DNA from: Caenorhabditis remanei
Lineage: Eukaryota > Nematoda > Chromadorea > Rhabditida > Rhabditidae
DNA: 64,000 bases
NCBI RefSeq assembly: GCF_010183535.1
Contig: NC_071329.1
Span: forward strand, 11,036,001-11,100,000
Reading direction: 5' to 3'
Each line of letters begins with the position of its first letter. The first letter of the stretch is position 1. The notes below the pieces were generated by a model that worked only from the letters and a program-made list of their open reading frames with translations, did no database searches and had not been told where the DNA came from. Positions 48,348-60,800 of the stretch are shown in pieces. Made by a program: the position numbers and the translations under genes.

Positions 48348-49328
48348 TATAGGGCGACAGAGAAGATGATTCCACACTGACATACAATAATTAGCTAAAT
48401 CCAAAAATCAATTTCAATCGATAAGCGCAATAGATCAAGAAAGCATGGAAAAGTAACAAAATGATTGGTTCGATAACTCTAACTACAGATTATCGTGCTG
48501 AAATAGATGAAAAAGGCAGACGGTGAGAGGGTGAAAATCGATGGAGAAGGAAACGGGGTCACGATGACGAGATAATAAATGAACGGACACAATGTAGTAT
48601 CGAACGCAGGTCTCGTTTCAAAGTGCGGTTGCGCGCGTTGTTTAGCCAGAAGAACACCGGAGCATCGTTTAAAGTATTTGGAGAGGAAATATTCATAGTT
48701 GTCAAGGCCCGGTAGAAAATTTTCAAGGCCCGGCCCGGCCCGAAGGCCCGGCTTCAAAAAATGACCCTTTTTTTCCCAATTTTTTTTCTCGAAATTTTTT
48801 CAATTTTTCATCGGAAATGTGTCCATTTTTGACTATTTTTCAGAATTTCTTCTAATTCTGACTGATAGTCGAAAATTTGACTTTTTCGCGAAAAAATTCA
48901 AAAAAAATTCAAAAAATTTGAAAAAATTTGAAAATTTGACTTTCGCGCCAATATGCCCGGGCCTTCGGGCCGGGCCGGGCCCTGATTTCGCCAACAAGGC
49001 CCGGCCCGGCCCGGCCCGGGCCGGGCCTTGACAACTATGGAAATATTTGCATACTGCCTTGACTTCACCAAACAGAAATAGCGAGTGTCAGAAAGTGAAC
49101 ACATAACAATGCAAAAGAAAGAAACATTTCACATAAAGCTTTATTTTGAAGCGAATTCGAACACAACCGGCAGTAAACGGACCTTCGGTGTAATGATAGG
49201 TTTCAACCGCGAATGAAATTGCGAGATACGGGAAAATACGCGAAAAAAATAAGTCAGGGAAACATTTCGAGGAGAATAAACACATGAAAAAACGAAATAT
49301 AATATACAAAAATACAAATGAGGGAGTT
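48348..49328. other. Intergenic region between brap-2 and the NUDT9-like gene, with a MITE
   Basis: Holds a hAT-like MITE (48694-49039), the brap-2 3' region and the promoter of the NUDT9-like gene. The nearly 1-kb gap suggests that the upstream operon ends at brap-2. No gene seen. Confidence 0.55.
48694..49039. mobile_element. hAT-like MITE, copy 2 (upstream of the NUDT9-like gene)
   Basis: 346 bp, very similar to the pkc-3 intron copy and in the same orientation of arms, with longer GGCCCGGCCC runs at the right end. Terminal repeats are CATAGTTGTCAAGGC. The exact 8-bp duplication GAAATATT flanks it (48686-48693 and 49040-49047). Confidence 0.88.
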
Positions 49329-51511
49329 TCAGTTCTTGTTATTCTTCTTTCTTCTCTGAATCTTTTTCGACGATGAAGATGAAGATGTGTCGAGACCAAC
49401 CTGGCTTTCAATGATTTCCTGAATATATTCACGTTTTCGGCGAAATATTATGATTTCAAACCTCCTGGGTGACTTTTCCTGCATCTAACTGCTCTTTCAA
49501 TTTGTTTTGTGTCTCAAAGTGCATAAGGAGATCGTTCACTTGTGATTGAAGATCGTCAATTTTCTGAAAAAAAACGAAGTAATATTGAGAAAACAACTTT
49601 TTAGGGTTAACCTTTTCATATTCTACTCGTGCCGTCGTTTGGCTTCCAATCAGTTTTTCAACTTGGTCTTTCCAAACTTGTTGATCTTTTCTCAACATTT
49701 GATTTATTTCACGCTCATCCTTCAATTCGTTGGACAACTTTGAAACTTTCTCGTATGTCTGCGCTGCTTTTTTCTCGGCAACTTGTCTTGCCGCTACAGT
49801 TTCATCAACTACTCCACGAAGAGACTTTAGTTCGGTGGAACGCTCTGCCAATTGATGCTCGAGATTTTCAACTTGAGCATACGCCATCTTCTCCATTTTC
49901 GACATAGTCTGCTCCATATCATGTCGTTGACCTTCGAAGTATTTCCGTTGGTCTTCAAGTTGACTGGTCAGAAGAAGAGTGTACTCAAGTTTGATCCCCT
50001 CTAATTTGTCGTCCTTGCTGCTCTTCTCGTCAATACTCTGAAGATTTGAAATATATTATTAATAAGCTCAAACTCGATTGACTAAATAAAATGAAATCAA
50101 TCATTTCTGATCGGCGCTTACCGTATTCATATCCCTCTGATACTCAACCAATTTCCCATCAGCTTGATTTTCGATGAGACGATGAACGTAATTATCTCCA
50201 GCATAATCCCAAACTCGTTCACCTCCTACTTTCAGACTATATGTATGCGATGTCAATTCCCAATGTCTCTGAGCATGTTGTTCTGCGTATCTACCACATC
50301 CTATATTTCCACAAATGAGACAAATCCATAGATCGTTACTCATTCCACAATCACTACAGCGTTGTTCCGCAACTACTTCTGGAGACTGAACATATCGACA
50401 GACGGGACAAGTATTGTCAGCCCATTGTTCAAGGCAATGAGCGTGGAACGAATGATTGCACAGTATTGCGAGAACACTATCATCCATGCGTTCCAAACAA
50501 ACTGCACATGTTGGAAGTTCAGTTAGAGAAGTGTCATCAGAAGATAGAAGACTGTCAGATGTGGTCTGAAAACCAGGATTTAGCCAAGAAAAAATGGAAT
50601 ATGCTATTCAAAAAAAACACTCAGAAAAATAAGAATGACTTACACATTCAATACGATCCACAAAGAATAAGGTGCAACAGTGTGACTCAAGATCGTTGAA
50701 TGGGCAGTTGTTAAATTCTTCATAGAAAGTTACAGCGTCATTCTGGAAATTGCAATTTAAGAAATTCGCAAAACCAATGTGTCAGCTTACATGCTCTTTG
50801 AATTTGATAATTAACATGTACTGGTTCGGAGCTGGATCACGGACCACCTTGATAGTTGAGATCATTGGAAGTGAAATGCACATAAATGATATTATTTCAC
50901 GAACTTCAACTTGTGCTGGAACTGCATACATGCACAGCATACGGCACTGAGCCGATCTTATCAGTTTTTCATCGTTATATTTGTAAAAATGCATAATTCC
51001 TTCAGTCTTTTCAGTGAGAGGATTCCCAGAATAATAGGGGATATGTTCAGCTGTAATTGACAGAATTTTATTAACTAGAAGATTTCAGAAACTAGAAACA
51101 TACGCGGAGCTTCTGACACAGATCTACCACCCGATTTTTCTGAAGTTCCAGCCACTGAGCTTGTTTCGAGAAGCTTTTCACCATCTAGAGACTCAACAAC
51201 AACTTCCGAATACGTCCGACGACCTTTGTGGTAACTGTGAGCTGGTTCACTCGACTGAAAAACTATTGTTGCCAGATAAAAATGGTTTAACTACATACCA
51301 TTTCTCCAATAGGTGGATCTTCCCCTTTTCCACCAACTCTCTGCTCCTTTTTCGGAGGTGTGTTCCCTTTTTTAGCCAGCCTTTTTCGTGTACGTTCTCC
51401 AGCAAATGGAGATTCACTTCCAGCGTTTGAATCGTCGTTAAATGATTGTAGAATTTTCGACGGGTCTCTCACTTCGAGCCGTAAAACCAAAGGAACATAC
51501 AAGCTGCTCAT
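49329..51511 (-). CDS. brap-2: BRAP-2, BRCA1-associated-protein-2-like RING ubiquitin ligase (594 aa)
   Basis: Eight exons: 51299-51511, 51104-51254, 50791-51050, 50644-50742, 50122-50565, 49612-50037, 49462-49563, 49329-49418. Order: a disordered N-terminus, a BRAP2-type RRM-like domain ([20 protein letters not shown]...QYMLIIKF), a RING finger ([10 protein letters not shown]...CNHSFHAHC...CPVC), a UBP zinc finger ([20 protein letters not shown]...), a coiled coil of about 150 residues, and a lysine-rich end. In mammals it is IMP, a Ras-responsive brake on KSR/MAPK signalling; in nematodes it affects SKN-1 detoxification output. An upstream in-frame ATG at 51529 would add six residues. It follows pink-1 by about 270 bp. 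Confidence 0.94.
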
Positions 51512-51782
51512 ACACCTCAAAATTTTCATTAGATCTTATCGAAGTTTTGATTTAGATATTAAGAAATTGGTCGAAACCTAAAAGCAATGAACATCGAGAA
51601 ACAAAACAAGTTTTTTTTTGAAAAACGGCACTTGAACACAAATTGAGAGAAAACCGTAAATATTAAAATAACGCAATGATTCTGGCACTTGGTGAGGGTT
51701 TGAATGTACAATTTTTATGATGATAGGAGAGTATTACATAAAATCTAGCAGTATTACAGTACTATAAAATCTATTGATGAAT

Positions 51783-54158
51783 CTATTTCGATCGGATTCT
51801 ATGTACAATGCCGTTGATTCCGTCTGAATCAGTACGAATCACATTCTTCAGTAGAAGAGGGGCATTATATCCATTCTTCATTGGCTTCTTTTGAGTTTCA
51901 AAATCTTTTGAGCCATTTGATAAACTCGAGATTAAACTCGAGACTGATTCAAAGCAATCCGAAGAGGTGGCAGAAGTGTCAAGTTGAATTCCAGGAGGGA
52001 AGAAATATTGCAAGCTTCTCCATACATCTTCTCGATTCATTCTCGATAGAAAAGTTGCTCGAAGTTGCCGTTCTGCTCGACTAATTAAGTGTGGAGCCAA
52101 ATTTGCCATAATCGTTTCAGCAGTAATCAAATTGATGACCTGATCCAGATGGCTGTTCACTTTCTGACTTAATCCTTTCGATGCTCCTGCTAGAAGTGTT
52201 GTCATTTGAGAAATTCCACACTTTTCCATCATTTGTTTAACATCTTCACCCATTCTAAAAAGTGAGAGATTCAACGCATTCGCAGCGATGTTTGGTTTCA
52301 CTCTCTCCGTCGGATTTCTTTTGAGCAAGTCGAAAATCACATCTCGAGCGATAAAATTGACTCGAGATGGTAGTGCTGGAAGTTCTAATTCTTGATACGT
52401 AGCTGTATCCAAATGTTTGTAGAATGGATTCGAACGTGTCAAAATTTCGTACGAAAGACCACCGGCTGCCCAGGTATCTGCCATTTCGAAGTTTACTTTG
52501 CTGAAAAAAACTAATATGCATAGAAAGCAAAACTAGACCCAAAACTCACACATTCTTGCCGGGCTTCGCTGTGGAAACTTCTGGAGCTCTTGTCTTAGTG
52601 TTGCCACCTAAGTTAACGTCATCGTTCTCGTATGGGACTTGCCAATCATCACACGCTAGAGCACATCCGAAATCAGCAATCACCAGTTGAGGAATCTCAT
52701 CATCAAAATCATATTCTAATAAGATATTATCGCTCTTCATGTCTCTTTGAGAAACTTTATGCTGATGGAGAAACGTGCATGCTTCCAGAAGTTGAGCCAT
52801 CATCACTCTCCCAGTCCAATAATTTCGATGATGAGTCCATACATATTCGTGAAGAGTTTGACGATATCTTCGCATTACAACATACATTGTTTTCGGCTGT
52901 GAAGCAATAGATTCATACCAACGTGCTGTATGTAACGCATCCGGGTAACTAGAATTGAGAATTCGAATAATCAAGAGAACTGATATTACAATATTACCGT
53001 TCAATAGCATCAGGTAAAACTTTCAGCGAGTCAACAAATGCCGTTTGAATTCTAACAACATTTGGATGCTTTGCGGGAAGTGGAGTAAAATTTCCCATAC
53101 GACCATTTAATAACTTTGCAGCATTCGGATATGGAGCCAATTCACATCCCATTGAACTCCACAGATGGGCATCTCCATCTTTGTCATGTTCAAAATTAAA
53201 CATTAATTTAATTGCGAGAGGATATTTCTGGAAAATACAGCATATGAAATAAGAATTAGATATAATAATTATTTACCTTTTGAACTACTTTGCTCACAGG
53301 AGGAACTTCTGCAAGAATGTCAGTGACTTCATTGAATCCTACTCCAAATTTAGAATTTGGAATCTCCAACTCATCATTAGACAGTTTCGCGGAATACACA
53401 GCGGCATTGCACCCTTGACCAAGGAATTCTCCTGAAAAGAATGTGATTGAATCGAATTTTAAGCATTCGAAACATACCAAACTCGTAAGAATCAATTCTA
53501 TTCGGCCATTCACTTGACTTCAAATCTTCATTATATCGTACTGAATTTCCGAATATTTGTTTGATTCTTTCTACTAGATCAATAGATCTTGGTTCTCTTC
53601 GTATTGGCTCAAATTTCCGTCTCCAGTCTTCGCGATTATGAAGACGATGTCTTTCAATTATGACTGCAGAGAATGGACGGAAAAATCGGCCATGTCGAGA
53701 GGCAAGACGAGCCTGAATAAAAGTTTTAATTAAACTAGATCATTTGAAAAATCTTACGATTTTCAGGACATTTTGACGTGGAAGGGATGCCTTTTTCAGG
53801 ACTACATGAACACCCAAATTATGTGAGACAGGAAATATTCGTGGCAAGAATCGATGAAACGTGGTTGCTTTTCCACTTCGGGCAATTATTATGAATTCAT
53901 TTTTATCTGTGCATGAGAAGTCCGCGCCGCACTCACGCGGCGGCCACGCCCATTTCTTGCGGCAGTGTTCAAAAATTGAACGCAACGTTAAAATCGGGGT
54001 GGGCGTGGCCGCCGCGTGAGTGCGGCGCGGACTTCTCATGCACAGATAAAAATGAATTCATAATAGCTGAAAAGAAAAATATATCGATCTCGTCATTTCA
54101 GAATGCTCACTTCATTTGCAATGCGATACGCTGCTTTTCCGAATCGTTTCATCGACAT
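51783..54158 (-). CDS. pink-1: PINK-1 mitochondrial kinase; coding exon 2 interrupted by a MITE
   Basis: Exons 54111-54158, 53758-54066, 53478-53712, 53277-53431, 52998-53227, 52550-52948, 51783-52500. Kinase landmarks are GEFLGQGCNAAVYSA, the catalytic lysine in YPLAIKLMF, QRDMKSDN (Gln replaces the His of HRD) and ADFGCALA, followed by the PINK1-specific C-terminal helices. PINK1 accumulates on damaged mitochondria and phosphorylates ubiquitin and Parkin. A palindromic element is inserted three bases into exon 2. Read from the first ATG, the frame meets TGA two codons after the junction. Without the insert exon 1 continues in frame, for a total of 638 residues. An ATG inside the element at 54039 opens a frame running in phase into the kinase, giving 672 residues. 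Whether the gene works depends on that start or on unusual splicing. Confidence 0.9.
53889..54063. mobile_element. Palindromic MITE inserted in pink-1 exon 2 (TA target site)
   Basis: 65-bp perfect inverted arms (53887-53951 and 54001-54065, counting the flanking TA) surround a 49-bp centre. The ends read TTATGAATTC and GAATTCATAA and are bounded by TA on both sides, the usual Tc1/mariner duplication. Insertion adds 177 bp, a multiple of three, to the exon. The arms are GC-rich internally (CGCGCCGCACTCACGCGG), unlike the host gene. Perfect arms suggest a recent insertion. Confidence 0.9.
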
Positions 54159-54426
54159 TTTGTACTGCTCCAGAATTTTCTTAGTTGATCTAACCTAGAA
54201 ACCCTGAATTAACGGCTAAATTTATGTTGTTTCCGAAAAAAGTAGAATGGAAATAAACCAGCAGCATTTTTTACAGCATAGAATAGAAAGATAAAAATTC
54301 ATTAGACTAGATACATGAAGACAAGAAAAATGCAAGAATGACAAGATGCCTTTTCAATCAATAAATAAAACCTATAAACAAAAAGCAATAAAATCATGAC
54401 TCGTTCGTTGTAATTATGAGTATTAA

Positions 54427-57296
54427 CTAATCTTTTATAAGACCGAGACTTCTCGCTTCTTTTTCGGCCCATTCAGCAAGTTTTCCGTTGTCGGTTATGG
54501 GCGAGTCTTCCTCTCCACAAACAGCATCAATGTAGAAGCTTCCTGAAAATTTAAACAATCTCTTAGCTTTCAGAACAAAATGAAAGTGATTTAGAAATTT
54601 TGAGATTTGCTGTTACTCACTCTGAGCTGTGAGAGCTTCGAACTCATCATCTGAGCAGTCTTCAACGTCTGAAGAAGACCCTGAAAATAATCGTTTTCAA
54701 TTTTTTAAATTCAGAAAATGAAATACCAATTGCAAACTTCGAAGCGGAGCTTTGACTAGTCTGCATTGCAACGATTGTTGAATAATCAGAAAAATCCACG
54801 ACCACTCTTGAACCACGGACGGAGAGTTTAGATGCATCAGCTGCTGTTCCTCCGACAACAAGTGTGATTGGTGGAAGCTGTAAAGGACCGATTAGAATTC
54901 AAATGTACTATCGTAGAATGTACCTTCGGTCCTGATGGAAAGGCTTTGATGAATTCTTGAATGGACTCATTCGAAACTAAAATTGATCCACTCAAGTCCA
55001 CGTGACGAAGATTCGGAATTTTTAACATTGCTCGAACACCTTCATTTCCAAGATAAGTGCAATTTCGGAGTTGAATTATTTCAAGTTTTTCCAATGCTCC
55101 TAATTGAGTCATAACTTTCGAATTGACAGCTGCTAATGAGGAAACATCTAATTGCGTAAGCTCTTTTAAATTTCGGATGGCAGAAACTCCTTCAGCGGTA
55201 ATTGAGGAATCATCTCCAGCGTTTGCGAGACTGAGAGATGCGAGAAGAGGAAGACCAGCCGACACAGAGATAAGAAGTTCATCATTGACAAGAGTATTGT
55301 AGTCCAGACTGAAAAAAACCCTATTATTCTATTGAGATTCAGCTAGATTCAATACTTACGCTAGTTCGGTGATGTTTTTCATATGACTTATATGAATTAA
55401 ACCCGCAGCGGTTAAGTTTTTAAAACCATCTCCACAAAGTGTCAGAATGGAAAGATCTTCCATTCTTCTTGCAATCATACTCAAATTTTCATCTGTTATT
55501 TTATAGCACTCGTTCATTCTAAGTTCTTTCAATCCTCCACAACTCGTGCACAAATCTTCAAATGCCATTTCATCGATTTTCGAAGAACCGTCCAAGTATA
55601 AACTCTCCAACTGTGAGCCGAAAAGACGGAATGATCTACCATGTAATCGCTTGGAATTACGTAAATCCACGAATTTAAGGGAGTGTCCGCAATTTTTGAG
55701 AAGAAAGTAAAATGCTTTGTCGCCAGTTGTTTCCATTCCTCGATAAGAAAGTTGCTCAAGGTGTGCGAGTGATTCACCAAGCTCTTCAAGCGCTTCTGCT
55801 TGTGCATGAGTTCCGCTAATATCAAGTTCAACTAGATTTGGACAACATGTTGCGATGACTTTCAAAGCACGCCGGTCATCCAAAAGATGAACAATTCCAG
55901 ACATATCAAGGGAACGAAGATGAACACCAGCACGAGTTAAAATCGCCTGAAAAGTTTGAAAAATGTTTTCAAAAATGCTCCCATCAACTCACTTTTAGGT
56001 GATTCGTTCTCATTGGTCTTTGCTTACTAAAGACAGTTTCTCGTGCCAAAATCAATCTGTTCACCAATTCCCATGATTTAATTGACTCTTCCATAAACTT
56101 TTTATTCACTCGTTCCACTCGAATTGTTTCATGAATTGGCAAAAACGATATTACTCGTTTCAGAACTTTGTCGGGGACTCCTCCAAGATTGAAGTTTTGT
56201 TCAGATCCAGAAGCAAGTGATTGCGTTGATGATGCTCGCGAAAGCGGTGTGTCTTCGCGACTTCCAACATCATCACTGAGTACCAAACCTTTTCCACCTC
56301 GTTTTTTTGAAACGTACTGAAAATAAACTTGTTCAATACTTATCAACAATCGAAACTTACCGCTGAAACAACCATCACTTGTTCATAAAATTTCAGTTCT
56401 TCTGGACTTGCATTCTTTGCGCGTTCAGCATGTTCAGCTTTTCTGCAAGTTTAAATTTTATTTCTTGAAGAAGAGGAGCGTGGAAGAAGTTCACTAACTT
56501 GAAAGTTATAGTAGCTGTTCCACAATTTTTGGAATGTTTGGGAAGGGTTCCAAATATAGATGTCTTCTTTTCTTCTCTCGGTAAAATACAACTGGTTATC
56601 TGAAAATAACGTTTCAAAGCACATTTATAGCTAAAACTAACTTTTCCGTATTGCGAGAAAAACGATTGAAGTTGTGATTGAGTGACACGGGAAGAAATAT
56701 TTGACACAACTATTTTCCGATCATCTCTTGAAGTGTGTTGGAAAGCAATTGAAGCATCAAAGTCTGAAAACAACGTATTAGTAACTTCCGAATGTTCGTC
56801 TTTCATAACGTACCATCAGTTTCTCCACCATCGAATGCTTCTCCGTCAGCAAGCAACATAGGTAAAAGACGGCGATATTTCATAAACTCTGCTGCGGAGT
56901 GAGACCATGTTCGTCTGAAACAAATTTTTTCAATGATAAATTCAATCAACTCTATTACCTTAATTTTCCAATACTGAAAAACCGGGCTCTAGTGACAAAC
57001 GATTGGAATGCTTCTGTCATATCATGAAGTCCCCGGCTCTCTAAATTCTGTCCATGAAGTCGTCGAAGTGCTTTGAACATGCTCTGGAAGACGTAATGGT
57101 AAAATAGTGACATAAAATTGAGAGAAAAGTCAAACCATATGATTCGATAACTGTTCCTAATGGGTTTCCAATGTTTTCTTATCACATTAACAATTTCTTT
57201 CGACGGGCAAAAAACCGAATTTCATTCTCTCACCTGTTGTGATTTAGCACTAGTAGCACTTCCGAGATTCGAAGTGAAGCTCCGATTGAAATCCAT
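54427..57296 (-). CDS. RRM plus F-box plus leucine-rich-repeat protein (738 aa)
   Basis: Twelve exons: 57234-57296, 56959-57083, 56814-56914, 56642-56763, 56499-56599, 56361-56442, 56316-55993, 55946-55360, 55308-54924, 54877-54727, 54680-54621, 54542-54427 (minus strand; the last six are given high to low). Residues about 110-185 form an RRM-like domain (RKIVVSNISSRVTQSQLQSF). Residues about 235-275 are an F-box (VPDKVLKRVISFLPIHETIR). Residues about 310-625 hold roughly ten leucine-rich repeats of the AMN1/F-box type (such as LKELRMNECYKITDENLSMI). The acidic C-terminus is probably disordered. It is probably an SCF substrate receptor with RNA-linked targets; the domain combination is unusual. 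This corresponds to the C. elegans EEED8.10 locus from memory. It precedes pink-1 by 268 bp on the same strand. Confidence 0.85.
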
Positions 57297-57890
57297 TTTT
57301 AGGTCCAATTACTTCCTGAAAACTAAAAAATGTAACAATTTTTGATCGATTTTGCATTGTGTTGTTCGGAAGAAGGATGGCGCATGTTTACTAGAGTTCG
57401 GCGAGGGAGCACACAACAAGCGGAGACACAGACATATGGGAAAACGGATTCACGGAGAATGGCACGAGTTATTCTTTAGATATAGAAACATTTCGAGTTA
57501 GTCTGGAAATACACTTGCGAGAAAACAGCTGCCGAGGGCAAAGAAAAATGAAAATAATAATTTCAACCGATATTTCGAATTAGTTACAGATTTTTACTTT
57601 AAGCTGATAAAAATATTAGTTCAGAGACGGATATTTGAACATTCAAATGAATCTTAAAACGTTTCAAAACGGACTTTAGAAATTAGCTGAAACTCCCAGC
57701 GGTATTTAAAATGAGAAAAGCCGAAGTCCGTGCGGCAAAATTACGGAAAAGGCATGCCGCACCCTGCAATCCATAGCCCCGCCTCTAGGTTATTTTTCGA
57801 AAGATACTGTTGTGGCCAGCGTTTATGAATTTCTTTAGTTTCACTAAATAATCTCTTTGATTATAAATGTTTCATTGTTTCTATTTCAGA
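57297..57890. promoter_or_regulatory. Divergent promoter region between the F-box/LRR gene and mog-5
   Basis: The spacer separates two outward-facing start codons. A GC-rich patch near 57718-57785 resembles old repeat sequence. A TATTTCAG acceptor lies 1 nt before the mog-5 ATG. No gene seen. Confidence 0.5.
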
Positions 57891-60800
57891 ATGGATCAGC
57901 TAGAGCACCTCTCATTGGTAAGCAAAGTCCTCGGAGAACTCGAAAATCATTTCGGAGTGGCTGACAAGGATGTTGCTGAGTTCGTTATACAAATGGCTCA
58001 AGAAAATCCGACTTTTGACAAATTCAAAAAAGAGCTGGAAGTTCAAGGACTATCAGATCAGGTACGTATTGTTTCAAATTTAAATTGTAAGAAGTTTTTC
58101 ACCAGTTATTTCCGTTCTAGAAAGATTTTGAGTTCATTATCCACATACTCAATTCGAAAAATCCTGGTTTCAGATATTATTTTAAGTCGAAATGGCAATT
58201 TTTCAATTTGATTTCGTAAATATCTATAGTATACTGGAAGACCGGGTTGCTAAAATATACTGGAAAACCGGGTTGCTAAAATATACTGGAAGACAGGGTT
58301 GCTAAAAAATATAAGTATATACAACTGGTATGAAAATGTTGTATTTCAGTTTGACGATTCACTTACTGCCACAATCCTTCGTATCGTGCAGCATATGACG
58401 ACTGCAAAAAAAAAGACAAAAAAGAGCGGAGACTTTAAGGAAGATATCAAAGATTCTCATAAGATCACGTTGATTTCTGATGCAAAAGAAGAAATTAAAG
58501 CAAGGTTGCCAGCGTTGGCTATGGCGAACACAGTTGTTGAGAAAGAAGACGATGGAAGTGATTTGATGGCAGAGTTAGAAAAGTTGCAGGGCCGATATGT
58601 GGAAGAGGTAACCGTTTTTCCATACTTGTCAAAAATCGGGCCGGGCCGGGCCAAAATTTCTCGAATTTTTTTTTGAAATTTTTCGAAGAAATAGAGTAAA
58701 AATGCTTAAATTATTGTACACATTCACATTTTTATTTAATTTTGAATTTTTATTCGAAAACTATACTTTTTTCAAAAAATTTCCAAAGAAAATTCAAAAA
58801 ACATAAAATGTTTCTAAACGGGCCGGGCCGAGATTTTTCCTGATTTTGGCCCGGCCCGTGACAAGTATGGTTTTTTCTTAAAAAAAAAAACATTCTGAAA
58901 AACAAAAAAGATTGTCTGTGAACATTGATTGTGAGATGTGCCATTCTATTAGAGAGACTCTTCTAATACAGTTTTTTTCACAATATATATATATATATAT
59001 ATATATATTTACAGAAAAGCCGCGAAAAGGAATCTAGTTCGAAACGGGCTCGTTCAAGAAGTCAGGATCGTGATCGAAAACGGAGAAGAAGCCGTAGTCG
59101 GGATAGATCTCGAGAAAGAGATCATCGTCGGCGGAGCAGAAGTAGAGAAGAAAGGAGACATCGAGATGGGAGAGACCGTGACAGAGATCGTGATGATCGG
59201 AGGAATAGTGATAGAGATCGGGGAGATCGTAGAGGACCCGACAGGGATAAAGACCGACGTGAGAGACCGGGAAGACGTGATGAAGACAATTCAAGGAAAT
59301 CAGAAGTAGCAGAAGTGGGAAAAATTTATGATGGTCGAGTGAACAGTATTCAAACATTCGGAGCTTTTATTACTCTTGAAGGTTTCCGCCAAAAACAAGA
59401 AGGACTTGCCCACATTTCACAAATTCGAAATGAACGTGTTCAATCAGTTGCAGATGTTCTCAAAAGAGGTCAAAGTGTGAAAGTAAAAGTGAATAAAATT
59501 GAAAATGGTAAAATTTCGCTGACCATGAAAGAAGTGGACCAATCGACAGGAGAGGATTTAAATCCACGAGAAGCTGATTTGAATCCTGATGCTATTGGAG
59601 TGAGACCACGTACACCTCCAGCATCTACCTCATCTTGGATGAATCCAGAGTCATCATCAGGTCCGTCAACTTCAATGGTAGGTGGAAAGACAAGAGTGAG
59701 AATCTCAACACCAGAACGATGGGAGCTAAGACAGATGCAGGGAGCTGGAGTGCTGTCAGCCACTGACATGCCAGATTTTGATGAGGAAATGGGAGTGCTG
59801 AAAAACTTCGACGGTAAGACTGAATTTTCGGCTATAACTCCGTTCTTTCTTTTTTTGGTCCTATTTCCTAGACTTTAATTTGCAATTTACAGACGAAAGC
59901 GACGGAGAAGACATCGAAATTGAATTGGTCGAGGAAGAACCTGACTTTCTGCGAGGTTACGGAAAAGGTGGAGCCGAAATTGAGCCGGTCAAAGTTGTCA
60001 AAAATCCAGATGGATCATTGGCTCAAGCGGCTCTTATGCAGGGAGCTTTATCCAAGGAACGGAAGGAAACGAAAGTTCAAGCACAGCGAGAACGTGATAT
60101 GGACAATCAAAAAGGATTTAGTTCAAATGCACGTATTCTTGATCCTATGTCTGGGAATCAATCAACTGCTTGGACTGCTGATGAATCAAAGGATCGGAAC
60201 AGTAAAATGAAAGAGATGCCAGAATGGTTGAAACATGTGACAGCTGGTGGAAAAGCAACATATGGAAAGAGAACAAATTTGAGTATGGTTGAACAACGAG
60301 AAAGTCTCCCGATCTTTGCGTTGAAAAAGAAATTGATTGAAGCTATCATAGATAACCAAATCCTTGTTGTTGTCGGAGAGACAGGTTCAGGAAAAACGAC
60401 TCAAATGACACAGTACGCAATTGAAGCAGGACTTGCAAGACGCGGAAAAATTGGCTGTACACAGCCGCGTCGTGTTGCGGCAATGTCAGTGGCAAAGCGT
60501 GTGGCAGAAGAATATGGATGCAAGCTTGGAACCGATGTTGGGTATACAATTCGTTTCGAAGATTGCACCAGTCAAGATACAATCATCAAGTACATGACTG
60601 ACGGAATGCTTCTCAGAGAATGCCTTATTGATCCTGATCTCTCCGGTTATTCATTGATTATGCTCGATGAAGCTCACGAACGTACTATTCATACTGATGT
60701 TCTGTTTGGTTTATTGAAAGCAGCTGCTAGAAAACGTCCCGAACTCAAGTTAATCATCACTAGTGCTACGCTGGATTCTGTTAAATTCTCGGAATATTTC

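Noticed and set aside
53913..54188. Plus-strand open frame starting MRSPRRTHAAATP
   Set aside because: The palindrome gives the same start on both strands; only the minus-strand copy runs in frame into pink-1.
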